A DNA stretch of 64,000 nucleotides from Shouchella miscanthi (GCF_007725405.1 NZ_CP042163.1:2666001-2730000); one strand, 5' to 3'. Positions 16,853-27,041 are shown, counted from the first letter of the stretch. Numbers and translations: made by a program. The notes: generated from the sequence alone by a model not told the origin.

Positions 16853-16957
16853 ATTTTCAATCGTACTTTCTTTTTAATATACCATATCCTTAAAGGGGAT
16901 GTGACGATTCTTGAGGATTTCTTCACGGTGATTTCGTCACATAAAAATGAGGATAAC

Positions 16958-17006
16958 AAAAACACCAAGCAAAGCAGAGAATTAACTCGCTTGCGCTTGG
17001 TGTTTT
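16958..17006 (-). terminator. Terminator of spoIVB, overlapping its last codons
   Basis: AAAACACCAAGC inside the 3' end of spoIVB pairs with GCTTGGTGTTTT after the stop; the stop codon is in the loop and T residues follow. Confidence 0.75.
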
Positions 17007-18277
17007 ACTAATCCTGTATGAATACCCGATTCCTCAAGCATCCAGCTAATATGGCATCCGTATCCAGAAGTAGGATCGTTGACAAATACATGAGTGACTG
17101 CTCCAACAATCTTATCCCCTTGAATAATAGGACTACCGCTCATTCCTTGTACAATGCCACCTGTTTTTTCTAACAGTCGTTTGTCTGTCACCTTTATAAC
17201 CATTCCTTTGGTTGCTGGGCTTTCTTGTGGCGTACTTGAAACAATCTCAATATCAAATTGCTCCACTTCTTCTCCATCTAAAACCGTTAATATTTTCGCT
17301 GGACCTTCCTTCACTTCTGAGGCCGTAGAAATCGGCAATGGTTGGTCATAGACGTTATTCTTCAATTGAACCGTCTCATTTAACGTTCCATAAATGCCTA
17401 ATGCGCTGTTTTTTTGAATGGTCCCTAATATTTCACGATCTTTTGATATGCTAGCAAGCTTTTCACCAGGCTCCCCATTTATTCCACGGGAAATGGATGT
17501 AACTGATGATCGTAATAACTGGCCATTTAATACTGAAACTGGCTTCTTGGTATCAATATCGGATATAACATGGCCAAGGGCACCATATCGTTTACTCTCC
17601 GGTTCATAAAAAGTCATAGTGCCCACACCCGCAGCTGAGTCACGAATATATAAGCCGAGACGATACAAATGATCCCCTTTTGCTTTCTCTGGCTTCAATA
17701 CCGTGGTAATTTCTTTCTCGCCTCGTAATACTTTCACTTTTAATTCTTTGTTTGCTTCTCCTGCATGCTGAACATGTTTAGACACTTCGCTCATGGTATG
17801 CATTTTTTCTCCGTTTATGTTCGTTATCATATCACCGACTTCAATTCCAGCAAATTCCCCTGGGGATTTCTGTCCTGATTTAGTGTCTATTTTATGATGA
17901 CCAACAACTAGAACGCCTTCTGTGTTTAACTTAACACCGATTGATTGACCGCCTGGTACCACTTTTATTTTTGGTAAAATGGAAACGTCAATTTTTTTTG
18001 CTGGCCAATTTCCATTTTGCAGAGTCACGTTTGTGTGACCTGTTTTTATTCCTTGAAGAATCGTCTCACTTTCCATGTGCTCTACTTCTAGATGCGAATT
18101 CCCCTCAATTGCAAAGCCGTTTGCTTCAATTGCCGTCTCGCTTCCTTCAAATAGAACGATGGATGTTGGAATGTCTATAAATTGTTTAAATTGTGGATTA
18201 AACCCTAAAAAAAGTAGACAAACTAAAAACAAGACCCCAATAACATACCGTACACCCTCTTTTAGCAACCTTTTCAC
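16982..18277 (-). CDS. spoIVB: SpoIVB serine peptidase
   Basis: A 431-residue PDZ-containing serine peptidase (S55). An N-terminal signal-anchor helix (about 8-27) targets it to the intermembrane space of the forespore; a PDZ domain lies near 105-195; the peptidase domain has His near 236 ([10 protein letters not shown]) and the catalytic Ser in the GMSGSP motif at residues 379-384. It cleaves SpoIVFA/BofA to trigger pro-sigma-K processing. GTG is the start, after GGGAGTGAG. It sits between recN and spo0A, the conserved Bacillus order; forespore (sigma-F/G) expression is expected but I could not fix the promoter. Confidence 0.96.
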   Translation of the reverse strand: MKRLLKEGVRYVIGVLFLVCLLFLGFNPQFKQFIDIPTSIVLFEGSETAIEANGFAIEGNSHLEVEHMESETILQGIKTGHTNVTLQNGNWPAKKIDVSILPKIKVVPGGQSIGVKLNTEGVLVVGHHKIDTKSGQKSPGEFAGIEVGDMITNINGEKMHTMSEVSKHVQHAGEANKELKVKVLRGEKEITTVLKPEKAKGDHLYRLGLYIRDSAAGVGTMTFYEPESKRYGALGHVISDIDTKKPVSVLNGQLLRSSVTSISRGINGEPGEKLASISKDREILGTIQKNSALGIYGTLNETVQLKNNVYDQPLPISTASEVKEGPAKILTVLDGEEVEQFDIEIVSSTPQESPATKGMVIKVTDKRLLEKTGGIVQGMSGSPIIQGDKIVGAVTHVFVNDPTSGYGCHISWMLEESGIHTGLVKHQAQAS

Positions 18278-18357
18278 TCCTCACTCCCAACCTACACCTC
18301 CATGCTGGCTGTACTATTAATGTTGCCTTCACACGGACGAAATATAACTGTAAATAA

Positions 18358-18390
18358 AAGAAAAAAGCCACCTAATCAAGGTCGCTTTTC
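18358..18390 (-). terminator. Terminator of recN
   Basis: AAAAGCGACCT/AGGTGGCTTTTTT with a 5-base loop, directly after the recN stop on the minus strand. Confidence 0.78.
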
Positions 18391-18393
18391 CAA

Positions 18394-20073
18394 TTATCCT
18401 TTTTTGTGCGTTGCCAGTTCAAGCAATTCTTTAGCATTTTCCTTCGTAATCTCTGTCACTTCAAACCCAGATAACATTCTTGCCAGTTCATTTGTTTTTT
18501 CATCATCATTTAATTGAATAACGTCGGTTTTCACTCGTCCTTCAATTGTTTCTTTCCGAATAAATAAATGATGATCGGCCATAGCTGCTACTTGAGGAAG
18601 GTGCGTAATACATAAAACTTGTGATCCCTCTGATATTCGGTACATTTTTTCGGCAATCGCTTGCGCCACTCGACCACTCACGCCTGTATCCACTTCATCA
18701 AAAATAACAGATGTAATTTGCTGAGAAGCAGAGAAAATGGTTTTAAGCGCGAGCATAATACGTGAAATTTCTCCACCTGAAGCAACTTTCACAAGTGACT
18801 TTAATGGTTCCCCTTCATTTGTAGAAATTAAAAACTCTGCTTGATCTTGACCATTTTTATAGAAGGTTTCCCCTGTTTCAAGCTGCACTTTGAATGACGC
18901 TTTTTCCATATACAGCTGGCTTAACTCCATCATCAGTGAAGCTTCAAGGTTCTTCGCTAACCGTTTACGAATATCTGTTAACGCTTCACTTTCAATTGTT
19001 AAATCTTCAATAATAGCGTTTCGTGTGTTTTGTAGCTCTTCTAAATGGATATCTTTATTCTCCATTTCTTCTAGCTCTTGCTCGATTGCTTCTGCATATG
19101 CTAACACTTCTGCTATGGATTCCCCATATTTACGCTTCACTTTTTCAATCTCTGCGAGTCGATTTTCAACATCCTCTAGTATAGTTGGGTTAAAATCAAC
19201 CTGATCTAATGCTTCACGAATAGAGTAAGACGCTTCTTCAATGAGGTAATAGCTTGATGACACTTGTTCGAATAGTGGCTGTAAGTCTGTATCAATACTA
19301 GCGGCTGTTTCCAAATGGCTTAGCATGCCACTTAAATAATCAAGGCCCTTATCTTCTCCATAAAGATGCTCATAACTTCTTGTAAGCGCTTCGTACAATT
19401 TTTCACTATTAGCAAGCTTATTACGATTTTTTTGGAGCTGTTCATCTTCTCCAATTTGTGCATTCGTCTTAGCGATTTCTCCTAGTTGATACGTATACAA
19501 ATCAGTCTTTTGTGCAATTTCCTGAGCATTTTGGTCAAGTTCATTAATGCGCTTTACTGTTGTTTGAAGCTTATTGAAAAGCTTTCGGTATTCGTGAAGC
19601 GCTTTTTTTATATCATTCCCGCCAAACTGATCTAATAATCCTAAATGCTCGTCCGCTCTCATTAGGGATTGGTGCTCATGCTGACCGTGAATATCAACAA
19701 GAGCTTGTCCAATTTCGCGTAGTGTTCCGATCGTCATGAGCTTTCCATTTATGCGGCAAATGCTTTTACCTGTATGAGTAATTTCCCGTCTCATAATGAG
19801 CATATCATCTTCAACATCAATGCCTAAGGATTCCAACTTAGCTTCTATTTGATGCCCCTCTTCCATGACAAACAAGCCTTCAATCTCTGCTTTCTTCTCA
19901 CCGTGGCGAACAAACTCAGCTGAGCCTCTTCCTCCTAAAAGTAAGCCAATAGCATCAATAATAATCGATTTTCCAGCACCAGTCTCTCCTGTGAGGACGG
20001 TTAATCCTTTCTCAAATGGAACGGTAAGGGAAGAGATGATGGCAAAATTTTTAACGGTTAATTCCATTAGCAT
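18394..20073 (-). CDS. recN: DNA repair protein RecN
   Basis: A 559-residue SMC-like ATPase. Walker A is GETGAGKS (29-36); long coiled-coil arms span about 170-350 with many Glu/Gln/Leu heptads; the signature SGGEISRIMLALK and Walker B VIFDEVDTGVSG lie in the C-terminal third. RecN gathers at double-strand break ends and aids recombination and natural transformation. It directly follows argR with an 18-base gap, the standard argR-recN pair. Confidence 0.97.
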   Translation of the reverse strand: MLMELTVKNFAIISSLTVPFEKGLTVLTGETGAGKSIIIDAIGLLLGGRGSAEFVRHGEKKAEIEGLFVMEEGHQIEAKLESLGIDVEDDMLIMRREITHTGKSICRINGKLMTIGTLREIGQALVDIHGQHEHQSLMRADEHLGLLDQFGGNDIKKALHEYRKLFNKLQTTVKRINELDQNAQEIAQKTDLYTYQLGEIAKTNAQIGEDEQLQKNRNKLANSEKLYEALTRSYEHLYGEDKGLDYLSGMLSHLETAASIDTDLQPLFEQVSSSYYLIEEASYSIREALDQVDFNPTILEDVENRLAEIEKVKRKYGESIAEVLAYAEAIEQELEEMENKDIHLEELQNTRNAIIEDLTIESEALTDIRKRLAKNLEASLMMELSQLYMEKASFKVQLETGETFYKNGQDQAEFLISTNEGEPLKSLVKVASGGEISRIMLALKTIFSASQQITSVIFDEVDTGVSGRVAQAIAEKMYRISEGSQVLCITHLPQVAAMADHHLFIRKETIEGRVKTDVIQLNDDEKTNELARMLSGFEVTEITKENAKELLELATHKKG

Positions 20074-20091
20074 AGTAGACTGCCCACCTCT

Positions 20092-20541
20092 TTAAAGCAT
20101 ATTTAAAAATCGTTCTGTGACGGTTTCGCCATTTTTCTCGGTTCGACAAATAATGAGAATAGTATCATCGCCACATATCGTTCCCATCAATTCTGGCCAG
20201 TCTAGATTATCAATGAGAACAGCAATCGCATTGGCGTTACCAGGCATTGCTTTCATAACGACTAAGTTTCCAGACTGATCAATGCTTATAAAGCTATCGG
20301 TTAATATCCGCTTAAGTTTTTGCTGCGGGTTGAACTTTTGATCAGCAGGTAAGCTATATTTATAGCGTCCGTCCTGCATAGGAACCTTCACTAAGTGCAG
20401 TTCTTTAATATCTCTTGACACAGTCGCTTGCGTAACGTTGTAGCCATCACTTCTTAGTTGATCAACTAAATCATCCTGTGTCTCAATTTCTTTGTTTGTT
20501 ATAATTTCTCTAATTTTTATATGGCGTTGTCCTTTAGTCAT
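20092..20541 (-). CDS. argR: Arginine repressor ArgR/AhrC
   Basis: A 149-residue protein: N-terminal winged helix (1-70; [22 protein letters not shown], then [13 protein letters not shown] recognition helix) and C-terminal hexamerisation/arginine-binding domain with [15 protein letters not shown]. It represses arginine synthesis and activates catabolism in response to arginine. AAGGTGATGGC precedes the ATG. Cotranscribed with recN. Confidence 0.96.
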   Translation of the reverse strand: MTKGQRHIKIREIITNKEIETQDDLVDQLRSDGYNVTQATVSRDIKELHLVKVPMQDGRYKYSLPADQKFNPQQKLKRILTDSFISIDQSGNLVVMKAMPGNANAIAVLIDNLDWPELMGTICGDDTILIICRTEKNGETVTERFLNML

Positions 20542-20653
20542 GCCATCACCTTACCTTTTAACAAATTCATTACGGTTAGCCTCTTCTATTATCTATGCTT
20601 TGCTTGTTATGAGAAAGAATTCAGAAAAGAACAGTTGATCAAGCTGTAAAGAA

Positions 20654-20719
20654 ACCCTCTTCTGCAAGCAAGAAAAAGATCATCATCGTGTCCAATTCAT
20701 CGCTAGTATAAAAGAGGGT
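20654..20719 (-). terminator. Possible attenuator/terminator between tlyA and argR
   Basis: ACCCTCTT and AAGAGGGT form an 8-bp stem separated by a 50-base loop, followed by TTTCTTT on the minus strand. The loop is long, so this is weak. The rest of 20542-20731 holds no gene; a small dyad around TTGATCAA lies near 20630-20646. Confidence 0.3.
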
Positions 20720-20731
20720 ATCTTTCGTTAT

Positions 20732-21541
20732 TTACTTTCGAAGGGCTTGCGCCGCTTCTACAATGTGTTCAATTGTTTCAGCAGTCAATTCCACCTGTTC
20801 CACTTGTTTTTTCAGATGAAGTAAAAATTCGATGTTGCCGTCTCCACCTGTAATTGGTGAGTAGTCTAGCGCCAGAGAGCTAAAGCCAAGCTCATGAGCC
20901 ACTGTTAGAACGGAACGAATCACATGCTTATGCACGAGGGGATCACGTACAATGCCTTTTTTTCCAACATGTTCTCTTCCTGCTTCAAATTGAGGCTTGA
21001 CTAGCGCAATAACATCGCCATTATTAGCAAGAATCGTGTACAATGGTGGTAAAATCAACCTCAAAGAAATAAATGATACGTCTATTGAAGCAAATTCTGG
21101 TTGTGCTTTGGCAAAGTCGTCTTTTGTCGCGTAACGAAAGTTCATTCGCTCCATGACTGTCACACGCTCATCTTGTCTAATTTTCCAGGCTAATTGATTG
21201 TACCCAACATCAACAGCATACATCGCTTTTGCATGGTTTTGAAGTGCACAGTCTGTAAACCCTCCCGTTGATGAGCCAATATCTAGACCTACTTTGTCTG
21301 CTAGCTCTAACTCAAAGACGTCAATTGCTTTTTCTAATTTTAACCCTCCGCGACTAACGTATTTAAGCGTATCTCCTTTAATGCGTAAAGGAACGTCTCT
21401 GTCTACTTTTAAACCCGGTTTATCCAAGCGCTCATGCTCACTGTAGACGAGTCCAGCCATAATACTTCGCTTTGCTTTTTCTCTTGTGTCAATTAGTCCT
21501 CGCTCAACTAATACAACGTCGAGCCTTTCTTTTTTTCCCAT
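20732..21541 (-). CDS. tlyA: TlyA-family rRNA 2'-O-methyltransferase (YqxC-like)
   Basis: A 269-residue protein with an N-terminal S4 RNA-binding domain (about 4-65, LDVVLVERGLIDTREKAKRS) and a C-terminal FtsJ/Rossmann methyltransferase domain with SAM loop GLDIGSSTGGFTDCALQ (about 83-99). TlyA enzymes 2'-O-methylate rRNA (C1409/C1920 type in mycobacteria); some are called haemolysins. Six bases after dxs, so cotranscribed. The start lacks a good Shine-Dalgarno, suggesting coupling to dxs translation. Confidence 0.9.
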   Translation of the reverse strand: MGKKERLDVVLVERGLIDTREKAKRSIMAGLVYSEHERLDKPGLKVDRDVPLRIKGDTLKYVSRGGLKLEKAIDVFELELADKVGLDIGSSTGGFTDCALQNHAKAMYAVDVGYNQLAWKIRQDERVTVMERMNFRYATKDDFAKAQPEFASIDVSFISLRLILPPLYTILANNGDVIALVKPQFEAGREHVGKKGIVRDPLVHKHVIRSVLTVAHELGFSSLALDYSPITGGDGNIEFLLHLKKQVEQVELTAETIEHIVEAAQALRK

Positions 21542-21547
21542 TTGTCG

Positions 21548-23434
21548 TTAGGCTCTTTTCTTTTTTAGTGGTAGTTCAGAAAGAAGAACATCCGCTATTC
21601 GCTCAGGTGTTAAGCCAATTTCCTCGTACAATTCCTTTACACTTCCGTGCTCGATAAACCAATCTGGTACACCAAGTCGTTTTATAGACGCTTGTAGACC
21701 CTGATCATTGTAAAATTCCATTACAGCACTTCCGAAGCCACCTTGAAGAATCGCTTCTTCTACCGTTAAAATAGGTAACTCTTCTTCAGCAATTTTGCGA
21801 AGCATGTCTTCATCAAGTGGTTTAACCGAATTCGCATTAACAAGTCGAACATTATACCCTTGTGCTGTCATGTTTTCAATTGCTTTCTCAGCCACTGGAA
21901 TCATTGTTCCAAATGTAAGAATGACCGCGTCTGTTCCTTCATTTAATACTTCCCATTTGCCAATTGGTAGCTGCTTTAATTGTGCGTCCATCTTTACGCC
22001 CGTCCCATTTCCTCTAGGGTATCGAACGGCAATTGGGCCATCATCGTATTTTATCGCTGTATAAAGCATATGTTGAAGTTCATTTTCGTTTCTAGGATTC
22101 AAAATAACCATATTTGGTAACGCTCTTAAGAAAGAAATATCGAATACACCTTGGTGGGTTTCTCCATCCGCTCCAACAAGACCCGCTCGGTCGATGGCTA
22201 TAAGTACATTAAGATTTTGACGACAAATATCATGAACAACTTGATCGTACCCTCGTTGCAAGAACGTTGAATATACGGCAAATACTGGCTTCATGCCTTG
22301 GGTAGCAAGACCAGCAGACATTGTTGCTGCATGCTGCTCAGCGATTCCAACATCAATCATTCTTTCTGGAAATTCTTTTGCAAACAAATCAAGTTTTGAT
22401 CCACCTGGCATTGCTGGCGTAACAGCAACGACACGCTCATCTTCACGAGCAATGGTTTTTAACGTATTTGCAAAAACACTAGGGTAACTTGGTGGCCCAG
22501 ATTTTTTAACCATTTCCCCGTTTTCGATTTTATATGGGCCTGTTCCATGCCAAGCGCCTGTTGCGTCTTCTTCTGCTGGCTTGTAGCCTTTTCCTTTTTT
22601 CGTGACAACATGAACAAGTACCGGTCCACTTACCTTCTTCGCATAATTTAAGTTGTTTTTTAAATCGTCTAAATCATGACCATCCACTGGACCCAAATAC
22701 GTAAAGCCCATCTCTTCAAAAAAGATTCCTGATACAACCATATATTTAAGGCTATCCTTTAGACGTTCCGCTGTATCAGCAAGCTTTCCACCAAATGCAG
22801 GAATTTTTCTTACTAACCATTCTAAATCGTCCTTCGCTCGCTGATACTTTCCAGCTGTACGGAGCTTTCCTAGAATATGATGCAACGCACCAACATTTGG
22901 TGCAATCGACATCTCATTGTCGTTTAAAATAACAATTAAGTTCTTTTGTTCATGTCCGATATGGTTCAACGCTTCTAACGCCATTCCACCGGTAAGTGCA
23001 CCATCCCCAATGATGGCAACCACACTTTCGTCCGTACCTTTTAGATCTCTTGCTGTCGCCATGCCCATTGCGCCAGATAGGGAAGTAGAGCTATGACCTG
23101 TTTCCCATACATCGTGTTCGCTTTCATTTCGCTTAGGGAAGCCGCAGAGTCCTTTATATTGACGCATTGTATCAAACTGATCTGCTCGTCCAGTTAGTAT
23201 TTTATGGACATACGCTTGGTGCCCTACATCCCACAAAAACTTATCCCTCGGTGAATCAAACAATTGGTGAAGTACGAGGGTCAATTCGACAACACCTAAA
23301 TTTGGCCCAATATGACCACCATTTACAGATAGTTTTTCAATTAAAAACTGGCGAATATCTGTTGCTAACTGTTCAAGTTGTTTATTCGTATAATGTTTAA
23401 GAAAGCTGGGATCTTGTATTTCTTCAAGGTTCAT
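21548..23434 (-). CDS. dxs: 1-deoxy-D-xylulose-5-phosphate synthase
   Basis: A 628-residue thiamine diphosphate enzyme. The first domain has the catalytic [12 protein letters not shown] and the cofactor motif [15 protein letters not shown] ... NDN; the transketolase-like second domain has IAEQHAATM and [15 protein letters not shown]; a transketolase C domain follows. It makes DXP from pyruvate and glyceraldehyde 3-phosphate, the first step of the MEP isoprenoid pathway. I chose the ATG at 23434 because GGAGGTTT lies 7 bases upstream of it; the upstream ATG in the same frame is part of that ribosome-binding site. Functionally linked to ispA just upstream. Confidence 0.97.
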   Translation of the reverse strand: MNLEEIQDPSFLKHYTNKQLEQLATDIRQFLIEKLSVNGGHIGPNLGVVELTLVLHQLFDSPRDKFLWDVGHQAYVHKILTGRADQFDTMRQYKGLCGFPKRNESEHDVWETGHSSTSLSGAMGMATARDLKGTDESVVAIIGDGALTGGMALEALNHIGHEQKNLIVILNDNEMSIAPNVGALHHILGKLRTAGKYQRAKDDLEWLVRKIPAFGGKLADTAERLKDSLKYMVVSGIFFEEMGFTYLGPVDGHDLDDLKNNLNYAKKVSGPVLVHVVTKKGKGYKPAEEDATGAWHGTGPYKIENGEMVKKSGPPSYPSVFANTLKTIAREDERVVAVTPAMPGGSKLDLFAKEFPERMIDVGIAEQHAATMSAGLATQGMKPVFAVYSTFLQRGYDQVVHDICRQNLNVLIAIDRAGLVGADGETHQGVFDISFLRALPNMVILNPRNENELQHMLYTAIKYDDGPIAVRYPRGNGTGVKMDAQLKQLPIGKWEVLNEGTDAVILTFGTMIPVAEKAIENMTAQGYNVRLVNANSVKPLDEDMLRKIAEEELPILTVEEAILQGGFGSAVMEFYNDQGLQASIKRLGVPDWFIEHGSVKELYEEIGLTPERIADVLLSELPLKKKRA

Positions 23435-23495
23435 AAACGAAACCTCCATTTACTCTTCATTTTTTATCTTTATCTCGTTAAGATGATGTACGTCT

Positions 23496-23501
23496 AGTAT
23501 A
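23496..23501 (-). promoter_or_regulatory. Candidate extended -10 promoter of dxs
   Basis: TATACT preceded by TGT (extended -10, TGnTATACT) on the minus strand, about 62 bases upstream of the dxs start and downstream of the ispA terminator. No good -35 was found. Confidence 0.4.
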
Positions 23502-23563
23502 ACAAAAACAAGCCTATCTAGAACAGTAATACCCTGTATTGTGAACCATACACCATTCTCATA

Positions 23564-23591
23564 AAAAAAACCAGCCAAACGATGCTGGTTT
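23564..23591 (-). terminator. Terminator of ispA
   Basis: AAACCAGC/GCTGGTTT with an 8-base loop followed by a run of eight T on the minus strand, starting 2 bases after the ispA stop codon. Confidence 0.82.
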
Positions 23592-23592
23592 C

Positions 23593-24477
23593 TTAACGAT
23601 CCCGATTAACAATATACGTTGCCATATCTTCAAGCAGTGTGTTTCGTAACCCAAGTTCATTTAATGACTGTAGTGCTTGGTCGTAATGACTGGCTAGCAT
23701 TGCCTTTGCTCCGTCCAGCCCCAATATGCCAGGATACGTACTTTTATCATTATGTACATCGCTACCGACTGGTTTTCCAATCGCTTCTACGTTGCCTTCA
23801 AGATCCAGGATATCGTCTTTAATTTGGAACAACAATCCGATTTCTTTTCCAAAGGCACTTAATTTCCTTTGGACATCTGGTGTGGTTCCAGCAATAACTG
23901 CGCCTGCTTCAACAGCGAAAGCGAGAAGCTCACCTGTTTTACGATTGTGAATAGATGCGAGTTCATTTACATCGAGATTTTTCCCCTCTGCAAACATATC
24001 GGCAAGCTGTCCACCCACCATCCCTTTTGCACCAGCTGCTTCACTAAAAAGGGAAATAAGCTGTAGCTTGGTTTCAGCCTTGAAATGGGAAATTTTTGAG
24101 AGAAGATAAAAACTGTGTGTTAAGAGAGCATCTCCTGCTAATATCGCTGTCGCTTCGCCAAACACTTTATGATTGGTTGGTTTTCCACGTCGAAGATCAT
24201 CGTCATCCATTGCTGGTAAATCGTCATGAATCAGCGAATAGGTGTGAACCATTTCTAGCGCACAAGCTACTTCAAGACCATCTTTTATCGGGAGCTTGTA
24301 TGCATCTAAGACGGCCATCAACAGTACTGGTCGAACTCGTTTTCCACCAGCCTCTAACGAGTAAAGCATCGCGTCTTTTAAACGGCTTTCTGCATCTATG
24401 GTACGAACGTATTCCGGTAATTCTCGTTCAATTAATTGCTTGGTTTCGTGAAGGAACAATTCAAATGTGGTGCTCAC
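23593..24477 (-). CDS. ispA: Farnesyl diphosphate synthase (YqiD)
   Basis: A 294-residue trans-prenyltransferase. The first aspartate-rich motif is DDLPAMDD (85-92), followed by DDLRRGKPT; the second is DDILD near 221-225. GGKRVRP near 44-50 binds isopentenyl diphosphate. Residues before the first motif (Tyr80-Ser81) fit the short-chain (C15) class. The GTG start overlaps the xseB stop by four bases (GTGA), with AAGGAGG inside the xseB end. It supplies C15 units for quinones, bactoprenol and haem. Confidence 0.95.
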   Translation of the reverse strand: MSTTFELFLHETKQLIERELPEYVRTIDAESRLKDAMLYSLEAGGKRVRPVLLMAVLDAYKLPIKDGLEVACALEMVHTYSLIHDDLPAMDDDDLRRGKPTNHKVFGEATAILAGDALLTHSFYLLSKISHFKAETKLQLISLFSEAAGAKGMVGGQLADMFAEGKNLDVNELASIHNRKTGELLAFAVEAGAVIAGTTPDVQRKLSAFGKEIGLLFQIKDDILDLEGNVEAIGKPVGSDVHNDKSTYPGILGLDGAKAMLASHYDQALQSLNELGLRNTLLEDMATYIVNRDR

Positions 24478-24716
24478 TCTTGTTCCTCCTTCTGAACGTT
24501 CAGCTCTAAGATTTCACCATCTTCGGTCATAATTTGGTCAAGCTGCTCTTCAATTGAAACTAATTTATCATGACACGTTTTTGATAAGCTAATGCCTTTT
24601 TTATAAAGGTCAATGGCTTTCTCCAATGCAACATCCCCTTGTTCAAGCCCTTCAACAATTTCCTCTAGTTGTTTCATTGCTTCTTCAAACGGAATATCAT
24701 TCTTCTGTTTCTCCAC
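24474..24716 (-). CDS. xseB: Exodeoxyribonuclease VII small subunit
   Basis: A helical protein of 80 residues with the family pattern FEEAMKQLEEIVEGLEQGDVALEKAIDLYKKGI. It partners XseA in the nuclease. The frame opens at a TTG (24725) immediately after GAAGGAG, too close to use; GTG at 24716 has proper spacing. The gene overlaps the xseA 3' end and the ispA start, indicating translational coupling along xseA-xseB-ispA. Confidence 0.93.
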   Translation of the reverse strand: MEKQKNDIPFEEAMKQLEEIVEGLEQGDVALEKAIDLYKKGISLSKTCHDKLVSIEEQLDQIMTEDGEILELNVQKEEQE

Positions 24717-26064
24717 CTTGGTCAACTCCTTCGTGTATGATTTCTTTAATCACGCCTGTTGCCCGTCCATCTTTAAAAAGAAGGCGAACTTCAAGGTTTT
24801 CTTCTAGCTCATCTACAGATTTCACGAGCTTGTCTTCATTCTCACTATAAATGAGAGAATAACCACGGTTCATGATTTTTAACGGACTTAGCAGTTCAAG
24901 TTGAGCGAGAAGAGACGTCAGCTGGTTTCGCTTAACCGTCACTTGATTTTTTAACGCTTGACCTAATCTATGATCCAATACGTTTAACTCTTTTTTCTTT
25001 AATGCAGCCGCTGCTTCTGGATGATGACGCAAAAAGCGGTGTTGTATGGATGTATAAGAAGCTCGTTTTTCTTTTGTAAATCGCTGCATTTCTCGATTCA
25101 TTCGCTCAACCGCTTGGTCTAACTGCTGTTCCTTTTGCTCAACGAGCTGCCTTGGGTAACGAAACGCATAGGAACGCTTAGCATATTGGAGTTGCGCCCG
25201 TTTCTTTTCAGCCATTTGCACCATGGCTCTTACCAACCGCTGTTTGTAATGATTTACTTGCCGTAATTGTTCACGAACATCAGGCACAGCAAACTCTGCT
25301 GCTGCTGTAGGTGTAGGCGCCCGTAAATCGGCTACGAAATCACTAATGGTAAAATCTGTTTCATGCCCCACTGCGGAAATAACCGGTATAGACGATGATC
25401 CAATGGCTCTAACAACGCGCTCTTCGTTAAACGCCCACAACTCTTCCATTGATCCTCCGCCTCTTCCTACAATAATGACGTCAAAAAGAGCTGCTTGATT
25501 TGCTTGAAGTAATGCCCGTTCAATTGAATCAATTGCTAAATGGCCTTGAACTGCAACTGGAAAAAGCGTCACGCGAATGTTAGGCATTCTCCGTTTTAAC
25601 GTCGTCATAATATCACGTATGACTGCACCTGTTTGTGAAGTAATAACAGCAATATGCTTCGGATAAACCGGTAAAGGCTTTTTACGCTCATCAGCAAACA
25701 AGCCCTCATGTTCCAGTTGTTTTTTCAAGCGCTCAAAGGCAACATGCAAGCTTCCTATTCCATCTGGTTGCATTTCTTTAGCATAAAATTGATACTGTCC
25801 ATAAGGTTCGTACACATTAACCTCGCCCCTTATGAGCACGTTCATTCCGTTTTCAGGAATAAAGCGCAAATGTTGATTGTAGCCAGCGAACATGACCGAT
25901 TGCATTCTCGCATTCGCATCTTTAACGGTAAAGTAAAGATGTCCTCTAGAATGACGCTTTACGTTCGAAAGCTCGCCACGAATCCACACTTCCATTAATT
26001 GTGTATCGTTCTCAATTAACCGCTTGATGTAACGAGTCGCTTCACTAACGGACCATGCTTCCAT
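24697..26064 (-). CDS. xseA: Exodeoxyribonuclease VII large subunit
   Basis: A 455-residue protein: N-terminal OB-fold (about 1-100; IRGELSNVKRHSRGHLYFTVKD), then the catalytic domain with TSQTGAVIRDI, VGRGGGSMEELWAFNEE and GHETDFTISDFVADLRAPTPTAAAE, and a coiled-coil C-terminus. With XseB it degrades single-stranded DNA to oligonucleotides, contributing to repair. GGAGGGC precedes the ATG. It follows nusB by 36 bases. Confidence 0.96.
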   Translation of the reverse strand: MEAWSVSEATRYIKRLIENDTQLMEVWIRGELSNVKRHSRGHLYFTVKDANARMQSVMFAGYNQHLRFIPENGMNVLIRGEVNVYEPYGQYQFYAKEMQPDGIGSLHVAFERLKKQLEHEGLFADERKKPLPVYPKHIAVITSQTGAVIRDIMTTLKRRMPNIRVTLFPVAVQGHLAIDSIERALLQANQAALFDVIIVGRGGGSMEELWAFNEERVVRAIGSSSIPVISAVGHETDFTISDFVADLRAPTPTAAAEFAVPDVREQLRQVNHYKQRLVRAMVQMAEKKRAQLQYAKRSYAFRYPRQLVEQKEQQLDQAVERMNREMQRFTKEKRASYTSIQHRFLRHHPEAAAALKKKELNVLDHRLGQALKNQVTVKRNQLTSLLAQLELLSPLKIMNRGYSLIYSENEDKLVKSVDELEENLEVRLLFKDGRATGVIKEIIHEGVDQGGETEE

Positions 26065-26100
26065 TATAGCCCTCCTTCCGCTTTCACTTCTCCCTACACG

Positions 26101-26505
26101 TTATTGATCTTTTAAGGCTGTTTCATATGCGCCTGATAGTACGCCATTCATAAAGCGTCCTGATTCTTGTCCACCAAATGCTTTGGCAAGCTCAATCGCT
26201 TCATTTAATGAAATGTTTTTTTCAATATCCTCTATATAGAGCATTTCATATAAAGCCATTCGTACGATTGAACGGTCAACATGACCGAGTCGATCAATGG
26301 TATAGCCTTTTAAGTTCTGACTAATAAAGTGATCAAGCTGTTCTTTATATGTTAACGTTCCTTTTACTAAATCTAGAAAGAATTCGTTTGATTCCTCTTC
26401 CTCAGTGAGCGTGTTCTCGATTGCTTGATCAACCGTTAGTGTTGACACTAAACTAAGCTGATAAAGAACTTGGACGGCTCGAAGTCTTGCCACACGTCTA
26501 TTCAT
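26101..26505 (-). CDS. nusB: Transcription antitermination factor NusB
   Basis: A 134-residue all-helical RNA-binding protein; opening RRVARLRAVQVLYQLSL (Arg-rich boxA-binding helix) and C-terminal LNEAIELAKAFGGQESGRFMNGVLS are diagnostic. It binds boxA of rRNA transcripts with NusE (S10). AAGGAGC precedes the ATG. A TATAAT at about 26534-26539 on the minus strand suggests its own promoter between it and the Asp23 gene. Confidence 0.96.
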   Translation of the reverse strand: MNRRVARLRAVQVLYQLSLVSTLTVDQAIENTLTEEEESNEFFLDLVKGTLTYKEQLDHFISQNLKGYTIDRLGHVDRSIVRMALYEMLYIEDIEKNISLNEAIELAKAFGGQESGRFMNGVLSGAYETALKDQ

Positions 26506-26574
26506 AGTAAGCTCCTTTATTCTTAATCCTGTTCATTATAACGTAAAATCTTGTCTAGGTAAAAACGCAAAGAA

Positions 26575-26600
26575 AGAGAATCGACCATGGTCGATTCTCT
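26575..26600 (-). terminator. Terminator of the accB-accC-yqhY operon
   Basis: A perfect 26-base palindrome AGAGAATCGACC-AT-GGTCGATTCTCT followed by TTCTTTGC on the minus strand. Confidence 0.8.
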
Positions 26601-26622
26601 TCTCCATATCATCGTCTTACTT

Positions 26623-27027
26623 TTATTCAACTTCTTCTTCCGTGGGTGCGTTTGGTGTATCAAAATAGACGCCCACAACATGAACATTTATTTCTGTTAA
26701 TTGAATGGCAGTCATCGTTTCAAGGGCTTGTTGAATATTTAACTGAATCAACTTTGCCACTTCTGGAACCGATGCTCCGTATGAAATAACAATAGAGACA
26801 TCAACGATAATTCCTTGTTCTGTTAAATCAACTTTAACACCTTTGCCGTGATTTTTGCGGCCTAATCGTTCTGCTACATCAGCAGCGAAATTACCTCGAA
26901 GTGCTGCCACACCTTCAATTTCTTGTGTAGCGATTCCAGCAATAACTTCAATTACTTCTGGTGAAATTTCAACTTTTCCTAAACCGTTTTTTTCTTCTTC
27001 TAACTCAAGTAATTGATGATCTTCCAT
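26623..27027 (-). CDS. yqhY: Asp23/Gls24 family protein (YqhY)
   Basis: A 134-residue alkaline-shock-type protein; GKVEISPEVIEVIAGIATQEIEGVAAL and the GVKVDLTEQGIIVDVSIVISYGASVPEVAKLIQ core define the family (PF03780). In B. subtilis YqhY is encoded with accBC and loss affects acetyl-CoA carboxylase control; that role is taken from the homologue. The operon position after accC is the same here (14-base gap). The C-terminus is acidic. Confidence 0.92.
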   Translation of the reverse strand: MEDHQLLELEEEKNGLGKVEISPEVIEVIAGIATQEIEGVAALRGNFAADVAERLGRKNHGKGVKVDLTEQGIIVDVSIVISYGASVPEVAKLIQLNIQQALETMTAIQLTEINVHVVGVYFDTPNAPTEEEVE

Positions 27028-27041
27028 TATGCACGACTCCT

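Noticed and set aside
20600-20660. ArgR operator upstream of argR
   Set aside because: TCTGAATTCTTTCTCAT resembles half of an ARG box but lacks the full dyad; not strong enough to list.
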